A DNA stretch of 29,223 nucleotides from SLQH01 sp964612995 (GCA_964612995.1 CAZTGE010000042.1:1-29223); one strand, 5' to 3'. Positions 8,576 to 17,132 are shown, numbered from the stretch's first letter. Made by a program: numbers and translations. Notes: generated by a model not told the origin, from the sequence alone.

Positions 8576-10109
8576 AATCCTCGAGGCCGTGCTTCTTGAG
8601 CGCGTTGGTCACGTTCTGGTAGTGGCCGATGCCGAGCAGCTTCGCCGCCGTCTTCTTGACGCCGCGAGCCTGCTTCATGGCCCGCTTCAGATAGTGGATC
8701 TCTATGTCATCAAGTAGCTTACGGAGGTTGAAGTCGTGCCCGAGGGGGCGGTCGAGGATGCCGGTGTCAGCACCGCCAGGGCTGACCTGGAAGAGGGCTG
8801 AGCGGACCTCTTCCACCCCGATGGTGGCCCCACCCGCCCATATAGCGGCCCGGTAGAGGGTGTTCTGCAGCTCGCGGACGTTGCCTGGCCAGGGGTGTTG
8901 GATCAGAAGATTTCGTGCGGAAGCAGAAAGTTTCTTCTCCTGCCAGCCAGCGATGCCGGCGCTCTTCTGGTTGAGCTGATCGAGGGCATCGTCGACGAGC
9001 AGTCCGATGTCTCCCTGGCGTTCACGCAGGGGCGGCAGGTGGATGACGCCGATCGCCAGACGGTGGAACAGGTCACCGCGGAATGAGCCGTCATTGACCG
9101 CGGCCAGCAGGTCCCGGTTGGTGGCGGCGACGATGCGGATGTCCAGCTTGTGGACCCGGGTGTCGCCGACGCGCACGACGGTGCCGTCCTGCAGGCTGCG
9201 CAGGAGCTTGACCTGTGCGGCGAGGGGCAGCTCACCGATCTCGTCAAGGAAGAGCGTGCCGCCATTGGCCTCTTCGAGGTAGCCCTGGTGGTCGGCGCTG
9301 GCCCCGGTGTAGGCGCCCTTCTTCGCGCCGAAGAACTCGCGCTCGACCAGTTCCGAGGGAATCGCACCACAGTTGACGGGTATGAATGGTTTGCCAGAGC
9401 GGGGGCTGTCGGCGTGGATCGCCCGCGCGAACAGCTCCTTGCCGGTGCCGCTTTCGCCCAGCAAAAGCACCGGCAGATCGTGTTGGGCAATGGCCCGGGC
9501 CTGGGCGATGGCGCGCTTCATCGGCGCGCAGCGGTGCAGGATCGCGTCGAATTCCCTGGGCCGCTCGGGCAGGGCCTCGGCCAGGTCGAGCAGGTCGGCA
9601 TGCTGGGCCGAGATCAGCGGAGGCAGGTCGGTCGAGATGCCAAAGGGCAGGGCGACGGTTTCCACGCCCTTTTCCGGCGAGGAGGCGATGAACCTGGCGG
9701 GGTAGTTGGTGGAGCCGAGCAAGAGCCAGACCGCACACATCGCCGGTGTGCCTGGGCTGAGATGGAAGGTCAGCTTAGCCCGTGGAGATCCGGCCTTCAG
9801 CTTCTCGAGCAGGGCCATGGCGGCCTGCGAGATGGCGAAATAGTCGGTTGGGCTGGGGAGCTTGGCGCGCTCAACTTCGATGGCGGCTCCCTGGGCGTGC
9901 TGGTTCAGCCAGGCGGTGAAGGCCTGATTGGTGCCCGGCGGATGGTCCGAGAGGAGCCAGATGCCGTCGTAGCGATCCGTAACGACGGCCTGCCCGATGG
10001 GGCCCAGCTGATCGCCGAGTTCGCCTTTGCCGGCCTTGATGTCGGTCATGCCCAGCCAGGCGACGAGGATGTACTTGTCGTCGTCAGTTCGCTTGGGTGT
10101 CTTGCTCAT
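8565..10109 (-). CDS. Sigma-54-dependent transcriptional activator with CARF-like sensor domain (RtcR-like)
   Basis: This 514-residue protein would open sigma-54 promoters. The N-terminal 165 residues form an alpha/beta domain with YILVAWLGMTDIKAG at 13-27 and HLSPGTPAM at 116-124. This resembles the glycine/threonine-rich ligand loop of CARF domains, as in RtcR, which sense cyclic oligonucleotides or RNA ends. The AAA+ motor has GESGTGKE (218-225), GAYTGA (265-270, a working variant of the sigma-54 contact loop GAFTGA) and FLDEIGE (287-293). A Fis-like helix-turn-helix ends the protein. ATG 10109 follows a GGAAGG and overlaps the upstream HTH gene by 26 bases. The probable target promoter overlaps its own stop codon. 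The motor is certain; the CARF assignment is from one motif and overall layout. The HTH plus sigma-54 pair recalls the regulators I remember from the MADS defence system. Confidence 0.87.
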   Translation of the reverse strand: MSKTPKRTDDDKYILVAWLGMTDIKAGKGELGDQLGPIGQAVVTDRYDGIWLLSDHPPGTNQAFTAWLNQHAQGAAIEVERAKLPSPTDYFAISQAAMALLEKLKAGSPRAKLTFHLSPGTPAMCAVWLLLGSTNYPARFIASSPEKGVETVALPFGISTDLPPLISAQHADLLDLAEALPERPREFDAILHRCAPMKRAIAQARAIAQHDLPVLLLGESGTGKELFARAIHADSPRSGKPFIPVNCGAIPSELVEREFFGAKKGAYTGASADHQGYLEEANGGTLFLDEIGELPLAAQVKLLRSLQDGTVVRVGDTRVHKLDIRIVAATNRDLLAAVNDGSFRGDLFHRLAIGVIHLPPLRERQGDIGLLVDDALDQLNQKSAGIAGWQEKKLSASARNLLIQHPWPGNVRELQNTLYRAAIWAGGATIGVEEVRSALFQVSPGGADTGILDRPLGHDFNLRKLLDDIEIHYLKRAMKQARGVKKTAAKLLGIGHYQNVTNALKKHGLEDLAR

Positions 10110-10281
10110 TGGCACCTTCCGAACGGACCCACGCGTCCACCTCGCTGATCTTGAACCGCCAGACCTTGCCCATCTTCGTGCCGGGCATGGCCTTCCGCAG
10201 GACCCAGCTGCGCACGGTCTCGGGGTGGACGTTCAGATGCCCGGCTACTTCCGCCAGGGTGACCCACTATCCCTGATCCAT
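10084..10281 (-). pseudogene. Small MerR/excisionase-type helix-turn-helix gene with amber codon 5
   Basis: An ATG at 10281 with a good GAGGGAG upstream opens a 66-codon frame, but codon 5 is TAG (10267-10269). After it the frame encodes a complete HTH_17-like domain: WVTLAEVAGHLNVHPETVRSWV, then GTKMGKVWRFKISEVDAWV and a short tail. A CAG-to-TAG change would explain it, because homologues commonly have a polar residue before WVTL. No ATG, GTG or TTG lies between the stop and the domain. The gene overlaps the sigma-54 activator by 26 bases, so it led the operon and may have regulated it through the repeats just upstream. Readthrough, a start on a non-standard codon, or a sequencing error are alternatives to true inactivation. 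Confidence 0.75.
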
Positions 10282-10291
10282 GCGCTCCCTC

Positions 10292-10331
10292 GTGCACTGG
10301 GGTAGGCTGGGCAGGCTAGGGATAGACTGGG
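10292..10331. repeat. Four tandem 10-bp repeats upstream of the HTH gene
   Basis: Forward strand 10292-10331 is four contiguous decamers: GTGCACTGGG, GTAGGCTGGG, CAGGCTAGGG and ATAGACTGGG. All end in GGG preceded by CTG or CTA. One repeat per helical turn puts every copy on the same DNA face, as for cooperative binding by a small HTH protein. They start 11 bases before the start codon. Confidence 0.6.
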
Positions 10332-10355
10332 CGAGTTAAAGGGAAGTACTGTGCC

Positions 10356-10370
10356 TACCTAGAGTAGGTA
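10356..10370. promoter_or_regulatory. Perfect TACCTA-GAG-TAGGTA dyad, probable operator
   Basis: The 15-bp sequence has perfect 6-bp arms around three bases and lies in the only gap (101 bp) between the helicase gene and the HTH gene. Together with the decamer repeats it fits a regulated promoter for the HTH/activator pair. I could not place a convincing -35/-10 pair. Confidence 0.5.
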
Positions 10371-10382
10371 CTCAGCTGCGGC

Positions 10383-13306
10383 CTACGGTGGTGGACTGGG
10401 TTGCCGGGGTACCCTGCCTGCACTGGTCGGAGAGAAATCCGGCGCCGCCCCCGCCAGCCGCTCACGGCACCCCTCCGGCACCCGCTCCAGCTGCTCTGGC
10501 CCCAGCAGCTCCCCGTGCAGGTGCGCCATCAGGTTGCGGTGGCGTCGCTCGTAGACCGACCACTGGTACTCGTCGTAGGTTCCCTCGAAGACCACGTGTT
10601 CGACCTCGATCCGGGGCATGCATTCGGGGTCGCCGTCGGCGGCACGCCAGTTCTCGGCCAGCTCCTCCCAACGACTGCGGATGCGGTCGACGCGGCCGAT
10701 CTGCTGCTCGATCACGGCGGGGTTCCACTCGGTGTGGAAGAGGATGACGTGGCGGCACGCGGTGTGGAGGTTGAGGCCCTCACGGCCGACCTGGCTCTGG
10801 CTGAGGAGCACCCGGGGGTAGCCACCAGGGGTGTTGAACTGGTGCTGCAACACCCGACGGGTCTCCATGCGGACCTGGCCGCTGAGCAGGCGGGCGAAGG
10901 CGCTGAAGCGGGTCATGCCCGTCTCGGCCTCGTCCTCGACCAGGCGGGCGATGGCGCGGGGGTCGAGGTTGTCGCCTAGGCGGTCGAGGCGCGCCAGTTC
11001 GACGGCCCCGCGGTTTCCGATGGGGCCTTCGTCCTGCCAGCTGGTGACCTCTTCCACCTCGCCGTCGACCTCGCCGATCTCGAGGTGAGAGAGGAGGTAC
11101 TCGACCCAGATCTCGCGGGCGCGGCGCTCGGCGGTGGCGAGTTGCTCGGCGCTCAGCTCGTGCTCGAAGGACAGCCCGCTCGGCCGTCCGTGTCCGGTGA
11201 GCCACTCGTTGAGGACCCGCGTGCGCAGGAGCTGGAGCAGACGCTCACGTCCGGTGCTCATCTGGCCGATCGCGGCGTCGCCGGGAAGCCGGCGCAGGAA
11301 GTCGCCGTCGATGCGCCGCGCCAGCTGCTCGCGCACGTTGACGTAGCGGATGGTGGCGGTTGCCTCCAGCTCGGGCAGGTCCCGGGCCGGGTCGGCGAGA
11401 TCCGCCAGGCGCCCGCGGTAACGGGGTGCCACCCCCGAGCGGTTCGCGTGGTATTGCGCGAGCAGCGCGCCGGGTGGCAGGCGGGTCTCGCGGTCGCCCG
11501 GCAACGGGAGGCCATCGTCGAGGAGCCGCAGGGCCCCGCGCAGGTTCAGGACCTCCTGGAGGGCGCGCAGGGGCTTGAGGAACACCCCGAAGAGCAGGAC
11601 CTTCTCCCGTTCTCCGCCGGAACCGAAGAGGATCTGCTCGATGCGATCGGCCGTGGCCGCGATGCGTGGATGCGAGGGGAGTCCGGATTCGGGATCGCCG
11701 CCGAGGTGGCTGTTGGCCACGCGCTTCCAATAGGCCATCCGGCGACGCTTCCCGGTCGGATCCCCGATCTCGTCGAGCCGCTCGGCGCCGTTGTCCTCTT
11801 CGTCGTCAAGGTCCGCGCCGAGCTGCCCGCTGGCGTAGCGGATGTCGGCTGTCCGTGCAGCGGCACCGGCGGATCCCGATCCCTTCGCGGCCAGTCCCAG
11901 GCCCTCCAGGGCGAGGACGATCGGCCGCCAGTTCGGCTGGATCGAGGCGTAGGGGACGGCGAGACGGTCGATCCGTCGGTGCGGGTGGGCCGCGGCGGTG
12001 ACGGCGGCGCCGAGCAGCTCGCGCATCTCCCGTTGCTCCACCCGCCGGCGGCGGCTGACCAACGGACGGAGAACGTCACGGAATCGGCCGCTGGTGGCGA
12101 TCAGCTCCTCGATCGCGTCGGGCAGGTCGGGGTGGCGGTTGGCATGCTCATGCGCTTCGGTGAATCGGCGTATGGTCTCGACGGGCAGCTCACCGACGCC
12201 GATCCGGTGCAAGGTATCCAACCACTGCTCGGCCCGCAGCTCGATGGGCGTGGCGGTGAGCGCCAGCCGGAANNNNNNNNNNNNNNNNNNNNNNNNNNNN
12301 NNNNNNNNNNNNNNNNNNNNNNNNNNNNNNNNNNNNNNNNNNNNNNNNNNNNNNNNNNNNNNNNNNNNNNNNCCAACCACTGCTCGGCCCGCAGCTCGAT
12401 GGGCGTGGCGGTGAGCGCCAGCCGGAAGCCGTCCTTATTGGGCTTGAGCACGTGCTCGAGGAGCCGACCGAGACGGGTGGAGCCGTCGCCACCGTCGCGG
12501 TTCTTGTGTGCCTCGTCGATGACCAGCAGGTCGATCGGGCCGAGCAAGCGCCGTAGGCAGCGCTCGTCGATCCTCCGGCCGAGGTCGGTCTCCTGGAACA
12601 GGCGCTTGGCCGGAGCGGGCTCGATCAGATCGCCGTCATCCACCGTCTCGAGCAACCGGACCAGTCGATCGTCGTCTCGCAGGCGGTCGGCGGCCGAGGC
12701 GAAGGCGGCGGCGCCGTGCCAGTCCCACTCGCTGCGGGCCGGGCGACCGGTGATCCCGAAGGACTCCCGGCAGAATCGCCAGAGCCTCCCGTTGCGGAAG
12801 CCTCGCTCGGCGTCCTGGTCGCGGTGCAGCGCCTTGGCCAAGGCGGGAAGGCCGTAGCGCCACGGGCGGCTGTTGTTGCGCAGCTGTGAGGGGCCGAACA
12901 GGTGCGAGACGATGCCCCAGCGATGCCGTCTCCGGCGCAACAGCGGCCAATCGGGTGCCCCGTCGCCGTGGAGGAGGAAAAGGTCGCGGTAGGTGCGCAG
13001 CAGGAGCGGCTCGCTGTTCCGGTCTTCGAGCGGGGCGAAGGCGCACCACTCCCGCTCCCACTGGAACATCAGGCCGGGGGGCACCACGACGGCGGCGGAT
13101 CCGCCGTGCTCCAGCACGGCCGCGACGAGCGCGAGTGCCACCCGGGTCTTGCCGAGGCCGACGTCGTCGGCGACCAGGTGCCCGGGCTCGCTACGCAGCC
13201 GTTTCGCCAGGAGGCGGAGACTCGACTCCTGGCCGTAGCGCCAGGTGCCCGGCTCGGATGCCCAGCTCTCCAGACGGTGCGCGACTCGCACCCAGTCCAC
13301 GCTCAT
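10383..13306 (-). CDS. SNF2/RapA-like DEAH-box helicase (interrupted by an assembly gap)
   Basis: This is a superfamily 2 DNA translocase. The N-terminal part has DVGLGKT (48-54), VVVPPGLMFQWEREW, DEAH (264-267) and the LTATP motif III. The C-terminal motor has the QSQVGREGLN segment, FHTEWNPAVIEQQIGRVDRIRS (motifs V-VI) and a short Pro-rich tail. A 100-N run at 12273-12372 splits it, but identical 55-bp sequences flank the run. Dropping the Ns and one copy leaves 2769 bases, a continuous 922-residue frame, so the gene is almost surely intact. Its ATG overlaps the stop of the phosphodiesterase gene (ATGA), so it is the last gene of a coupled three-gene operon. It likely moves along or remodels DNA for the partner enzyme. 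It differs from HsdR and I cannot assign it to a named defence helicase. Confidence 0.88.
12218..12427. other. Assembly gap with duplicated 55-bp contig ends
   Basis: Bases 12218-12272 and 12373-12427 are identical over 55 bp and flank exactly 100 Ns, the usual placeholder for a gap of unknown size. The two contig ends overlap and were not merged. Removing 155 bp restores the helicase frame; keeping the Ns does not give a multiple of three. The repeat is an artefact, not biology. Confidence 0.95.
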
Positions 13307-15285
13307 GGGGCCTTTCCGGTAGCGGGGGCCAGGGTGGGCGAGCGATCGAGTCCCCAGGCGCGCCGTACCTCGTCGATCAGTTCGACGTAGGCGGGCTCGA
13401 CGAACGGCGGCGCGAAGCCGGGTTCGCCGCGGAGCGGGGCGAGCACGTCCACTTCGAGTCCGGCGATCGTCCGCGCCACCTGGCGGTCCATGTCTTCGAG
13501 CAGCACCCGCCTGAGGTGTTCGACCCAGTCGAGGATCAGCTCAGCCGGCACGCTCTGGTTGCGCTCGGCGACCGTCTCCACCAGTCGCATCGCCTGGTGG
13601 ATGGGGAAGGAGCGACGGGTCTGCTCCTGGTCGACCAGCCGGTCCGGTTGCGCATCCACACCGACCAACAGATCTTCGGCACCGTCGGAACCGTCTTCGG
13701 CACCGTCATCCCAGCAGATCGACGGGAAATCGAGCAGGTGCGCGACCGCGTCGTCGAAATCGCACGGAGGACCTACCGGGCGCTGAAACGTGCCGTCAGC
13801 TCCGAAGACGGGAATCAGCCAGCTGGCGTCGCCGACCTCGACCCTGAGACGGGGTGGGGGCGGCGGCAGGCCGTCCAGCCCGATCTCCGGGTGCTCCTCG
13901 CCACTCCCGACTTCCTGGCGGTGCTCGCCCCAGCGGACAACCGCCCCCCGTCGATCGCCCGGGAGGCGCTCCAGCACGAGGCGGTCCGGATCGGCCAGGC
14001 GGGTGGCGGCGACGAATGGCGGCGGCTCCTCCGAGGACTGCCCGACCTCGTCCTCCTCGCTTTGCGGCGACTCTGGCACCTCGGACGGATCCAGCTCCTC
14101 GTCCGGGTCGATGCCCAGGCGGCCGCAAAGGTCTCCCTCGTCCATCGCTTCGACCTCGAGCACCATGCCCGCCTCGACATTGCCGCCGCCGCCAGGGGCG
14201 AGCGCGAAGCCCTGGAGACTCAAGTTCGCCGAACCCAGGTACAGCTGACCATCGCTGATGCGGCGATCTCCGCCAGCGTGACGGGCCTTTGCCAGCATGA
14301 GGTACTTGGCGTGGAAGGACGCCTCGCCCGGGCGATGGGGATGCCTGGTCCGACACCAGATCCATCCATCGGCTTCTCCATTCCCGCTCCGTATCCAGTC
14401 GGCGGCAGCGCCGGCCGTTCCTGGGTTGCAAGCCAGCCACCGTTCGAGCCAAGCCGTGCGGGAAGCAGGGGGAAGTGCAGCGGCGATGGCTTGGAGGACC
14501 TTGGGTTCGACGCCGCCGGCTCTAGGGTCTGACTGCTCGAAGAAGCCCGATCCGTGGATCAGGAGGTTCCCCTTCTTCGACCGCTCGGCGAAGCGACCGA
14601 GCACCTGGGCCCCCATCGACCCCGCAGGGAAAGCACCGAAGCTGCCGGCTGTCGCGCTCGGGCAGATCGTGGAGATGAAGCGCGGCGGCACCTCCTGCGG
14701 CCCGTGCCCGCCTGCCAGGGCGCGAACAGCTGCGAAAGCGTCGCCGATCCGTCGTCCGAGCACGGCGGGAGCGGCGTAGTGACCGAGGAGCGCCTCAAAG
14801 AAGCCGGTCGCCGCGAGGACGTCCGCACCCAACTGCGGGTCGGCAGTGCCACCGCGCTGCGCCTCCAGGAGATCGCCGGACCAGATCAGGTCGATGGACT
14901 GGCGGGCGGTGAAGGTCGTCCAGTTGCCGGTGCTGACGATCAGCCGTACCACGCTCGTCGCCGACCGTTGGCCTGGGCCGAAGAGGAGGATGCCGACCTT
15001 GGCGTGCATGACCCGAAAGGTCGGGGCCGGCCGCGGCACCAGGTGGTAGCAGGCGGCTACCCGGTCGAGGCGGAACTGCGTGCGATCCGTGGCCAGCACC
15101 ATCGCGCAGTGGCCGCTCCGGGCACGATGACGAGGGTCGAGCCCCGTAAAGCGCTCCAGGGCCGACTCGATGAAGTCGCCATCCGCCGAGAGCCCACAGA
15201 GCAGTGCGAGCTGGCCGTGGAGGCCATCCGGTGGTGCGAAACAGTCGGCCAGGGTGGAGGTCGCCGCCTCATCCGTTGCCGGCAT
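13303..15285 (-). CDS. Phospholipase D-superfamily, Tdp1-like phosphodiesterase
   Basis: This 660-residue protein has two PLD-type catalytic halves. The first has H94-A-K96 in MHAKVGILLFG followed by STGNW (N121). The second has H325-A-K327 in SFHAKYLML followed by GSANLS (N354). Both carry Asn where classical phospholipase D has Asp, the H-K-N pattern of tyrosyl-DNA phosphodiesterase 1. Action on phosphodiester or protein-DNA links is therefore more likely than on lipids. After the second motif come an acidic stretch (about residues 385-430) and a C-terminal region of unknown fold. ATG 15285 follows GGAGAG and overlaps the upstream gene by 17 bases; the stop overlaps the helicase start. Pairing with a helicase suggests a nuclease-translocase defence complex. 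DISARM DrmC is also PLD-like, but no DISARM core genes are present. Confidence 0.82.
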   Translation of the reverse strand: MPATDEAATSTLADCFAPPDGLHGQLALLCGLSADGDFIESALERFTGLDPRHRARSGHCAMVLATDRTQFRLDRVAACYHLVPRPAPTFRVMHAKVGILLFGPGQRSATSVVRLIVSTGNWTTFTARQSIDLIWSGDLLEAQRGGTADPQLGADVLAATGFFEALLGHYAAPAVLGRRIGDAFAAVRALAGGHGPQEVPPRFISTICPSATAGSFGAFPAGSMGAQVLGRFAERSKKGNLLIHGSGFFEQSDPRAGGVEPKVLQAIAAALPPASRTAWLERWLACNPGTAGAAADWIRSGNGEADGWIWCRTRHPHRPGEASFHAKYLMLAKARHAGGDRRISDGQLYLGSANLSLQGFALAPGGGGNVEAGMVLEVEAMDEGDLCGRLGIDPDEELDPSEVPESPQSEEDEVGQSSEEPPPFVAATRLADPDRLVLERLPGDRRGAVVRWGEHRQEVGSGEEHPEIGLDGLPPPPPRLRVEVGDASWLIPVFGADGTFQRPVGPPCDFDDAVAHLLDFPSICWDDGAEDGSDGAEDLLVGVDAQPDRLVDQEQTRRSFPIHQAMRLVETVAERNQSVPAELILDWVEHLRRVLLEDMDRQVARTIAGLEVDVLAPLRGEPGFAPPFVEPAYVELIDEVRRAWGLDRSPTLAPATGKAP

Positions 15286-16579
15286 GGCAGTCTCTCCACA
15301 GGCTCCAGAGGTTGCGCAGGCGGGGTAGCACGAGGCCGCTTGGCAGCAAGCCCACACGGTCCGGATCGCGCGATTCGAAGAGCGGTCCCGCTTGAATGCT
15401 TCCTCCCGGCCCAGGCGCGAGGATCGCTTCGTCGCGGGCGACCGTCGCGCGCAGCAGCGCCGGGCCTGTCATGTCCGACATCTCGACGACCAGACTCCTG
15501 GCCTCGCCGTGGTCGAGGCCGTGCCGGCTGGCAAGGGTGGCGTAGTCCGAGATGGTCGACTTGGACATCTCGAGCCTGCGCTCCAGCACGTGGGAGGATC
15601 GCATCAAGGCTTCCGCCGATGCCGCCCGCTGACCCTCCTCGTCGAGGACGCCGGCGGCGGTATGGATCACGTCGCGCAGGGCGGCCTGCATGGTCTGGAA
15701 CGCGGCGGCCACCTGCAGCGCGTGACCGTGAGCCTGGGCCCCGCGTTCTCCGAGCATCGCGAGCAGCTCTTCGAAGCCCGGCTCCTCCTCGTCAGCAGGA
15801 ATTCTCAGCGCGCCCAGTACGTCCAGGAGCCGGACCCGGGCGTGCTGGTCGACCCTGGCGAGCGGTCGGTTGACCGACCGCAATCTGGTCAGCACCAGCG
15901 CACCCTCCTCGTCTGGAGCGCCGCCCGCGGTACCGCGCCAGGGCCCGATCGCTCGCGCCAGTGTCTCCCAGCGTGTCGGCGGGGTCGGCTCCTCCGCGAT
16001 CCATTTGCGCAGCCATCCCTCCGTCCGACCTCTTCCCTGACCGGCTGGTTTCGCGAGGACCGCCTCGGCGAGATCCTCCCCGTGTGCGGTCAGCTGCATC
16101 GCATTGAACCGCGTGCTCCTGCGCGAGAAGCCCAGCCCGGTCTCCTCCGGCAGGCTGCCGGTGATGTTCTGGCGATAGGTGACCTGCACGTAGTGTCGCC
16201 GCCGGCACAGCTCGCGATAGGAGAGGGCTTCGGGGTGCCGGTCGAAGGCGCGCACGCCGCGCAACCACCCCGGAGGGACGGCTTCGTCGCCGGTCAGCCA
16301 CTGCGACTTGCAGCCGAGGGCTTCGATGGCGTGGGCGATCGACGTCGCCCGCTCGCGAGGGAACCCGCGCGAGAGGCTCAGTGCCGCCGCCGCCCAGCTC
16401 AGCTCGCGGACGAACCAGGCGCCACCGATGCCCGGCACCGACAGTTCCCGGTACCAGCGGTCGGCTCGACCCAGTCCCAGGCGGAGCACGGCCCGGTCGA
16501 CGGATCTGGTTTCGGGGTGAGGGATGAACCAGGTCTCCACGGAGAGAACGATACCTGGGCCCCGGGCCGATTCATCCAC
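15269..16579 (-). CDS. Uncharacterised first gene of the helicase/PLD operon
   Basis: This frame encodes about 436 residues without a family I recognise. It is arginine-rich and soluble, with a conserved-looking N-terminal block (ETWFIPHPETRSVDRAVLRLGLGRADRWYRE, here shown for position only at about 16540-16450). It has a central segment rich in Arg and Trp, and a helical C-terminal half; no nuclease, ATPase or methylase motif is visible. The gene overlaps the PLD-type gene by 17 bases and has no SD of poor quality downstream, so the three genes are one unit. The start is uncertain: GTG 16579 follows GAGGTGGGG, while GTG 16540 begins nearer the conserved block but lacks a good ribosome site. 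It could be a target-recognition or adaptor subunit, but that rests on position alone. Confidence 0.65.
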   Translation of the reverse strand: MDESARGPGIVLSVETWFIPHPETRSVDRAVLRLGLGRADRWYRELSVPGIGGAWFVRELSWAAAALSLSRGFPRERATSIAHAIEALGCKSQWLTGDEAVPPGWLRGVRAFDRHPEALSYRELCRRRHYVQVTYRQNITGSLPEETGLGFSRRSTRFNAMQLTAHGEDLAEAVLAKPAGQGRGRTEGWLRKWIAEEPTPPTRWETLARAIGPWRGTAGGAPDEEGALVLTRLRSVNRPLARVDQHARVRLLDVLGALRIPADEEEPGFEELLAMLGERGAQAHGHALQVAAAFQTMQAALRDVIHTAAGVLDEEGQRAASAEALMRSSHVLERRLEMSKSTISDYATLASRHGLDHGEARSLVVEMSDMTGPALLRATVARDEAILAPGPGGSIQAGPLFESRDPDRVGLLPSGLVLPRLRNLWSLWRDCHAGNG

Positions 16580-16854
16580 TTTCCCCACCTCTACGGTAAT
16601 CCTGAGGAGCCGTTCGGAGGAAGAGCGCAGGCGACACCTGTGGAGCGAGCCGTCATAAGAGGGCTCGCATCTGGCAGTGGGGAGGCGCGTGCGCGGAAAT
16701 GACAGCTGTCGCCCGCGTCCACGATTGAGGCCCGAATGCCAAAGAACGGCGGACACCCGTCATGCGGTACGAGAATCTCTGCTGGACGTTCAACCACTCC
16801 GGGGCTTCGCCTCTGCGGTCCTCACTTTTCCAGGGGAATGGAATGGGGGCGTAG

Positions 16855-16890
16855 CGGGGGCGACTGCGCGCAGCGCAGAGCGAGCCCCCG
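16855..16890. repeat. Nested REP-like hairpin
   Basis: Outer arms CGGGGGC and GCCCCCG (16855-16861, 16884-16890) enclose inner arms CTGCGC and GCGCAG (16864-16869, 16873-16878) with a GCA loop. There is no T-run. This fits a palindromic intergenic repeat better than a terminator. Confidence 0.6.
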
Positions 16891-16893
16891 CCC

Positions 16894-17108
16894 GCCCTGC
16901 TCGACGAGATCCTGCCCCTCGACGAGGCCCTGGTCCATCGCACGGCGCAGCTGTTCAATGCCGTCGGTCGGCCGCGCCGCCTGCGGGCCCACTCCTGATC
17001 GCCGCTACCGCCATCGCTCGGGACCTGCCCCTGGCGAGCCGCAGCCGTGTCGATTTCGCGCCCTTCGTGATGCACGGTCTGGCCTGCTGGATGCCTGAGG
17101 CGCGTTAA
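16894..17108 (+). pseudogene. Remnant of a VapC/FitB-like PIN-domain toxin
   Basis: Two adjoining frames together resemble the C-terminal half of a PIN ribonuclease. The first (16894-16998) reads ALLDEILPLDEALVHRTAQL and ends RPRRLRAHS-stop. The second (about 16992-17108) reads LLIAATAIARDLPLASRSRVDFAPF. Family members have an ADALIAATA segment here whose Asp is catalytic. The frameshift falls exactly there and that Asp is missing. No N-terminal half or antitoxin is visible. It is a decayed toxin-antitoxin relic at the island edge. Confidence 0.65.
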
Positions 17109-17132
17109 TACGATTCCAAATCGCGTAATACG
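17101..17132 (+). promoter_or_regulatory. Direct repeats and dyad before the EcfT/CbiQ-type gene
   Basis: CGCGTTAATACG (17101-17112) and CGCGTAATACG (17122-17132) are near-identical, with starts 21 bp apart (two helical turns). A CGATT-CCA-AATCG dyad spans 17111-17123 between them. A small hairpin, CGCCC/GGGCG (17131-17146), abuts the ATG at 17148, where no Shine-Dalgarno is visible. The layout fits a regulator-binding site over a promoter with a very short leader. The regulator cannot be named. Confidence 0.45.

Noticed and set aside
208..10281. Complete, working type I restriction-modification system
   Set aside because: No hsdS is present and hsdM lacks its C-terminal quarter, so only the restriction subunit is intact.
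10383..16579. DISARM system
   Set aside because: A PLD-like protein and an SNF2 helicase are present, but there is no drmA, drmB or DISARM methyltransferase, and the PLD motifs are H-K-N rather than H-K-D.
16701..16712. GACAGCTGTC palindrome as a LexA-type site
   Set aside because: The spacing does not fit CTGT-N8-ACAG, and a 10-bp palindrome alone is weak evidence.
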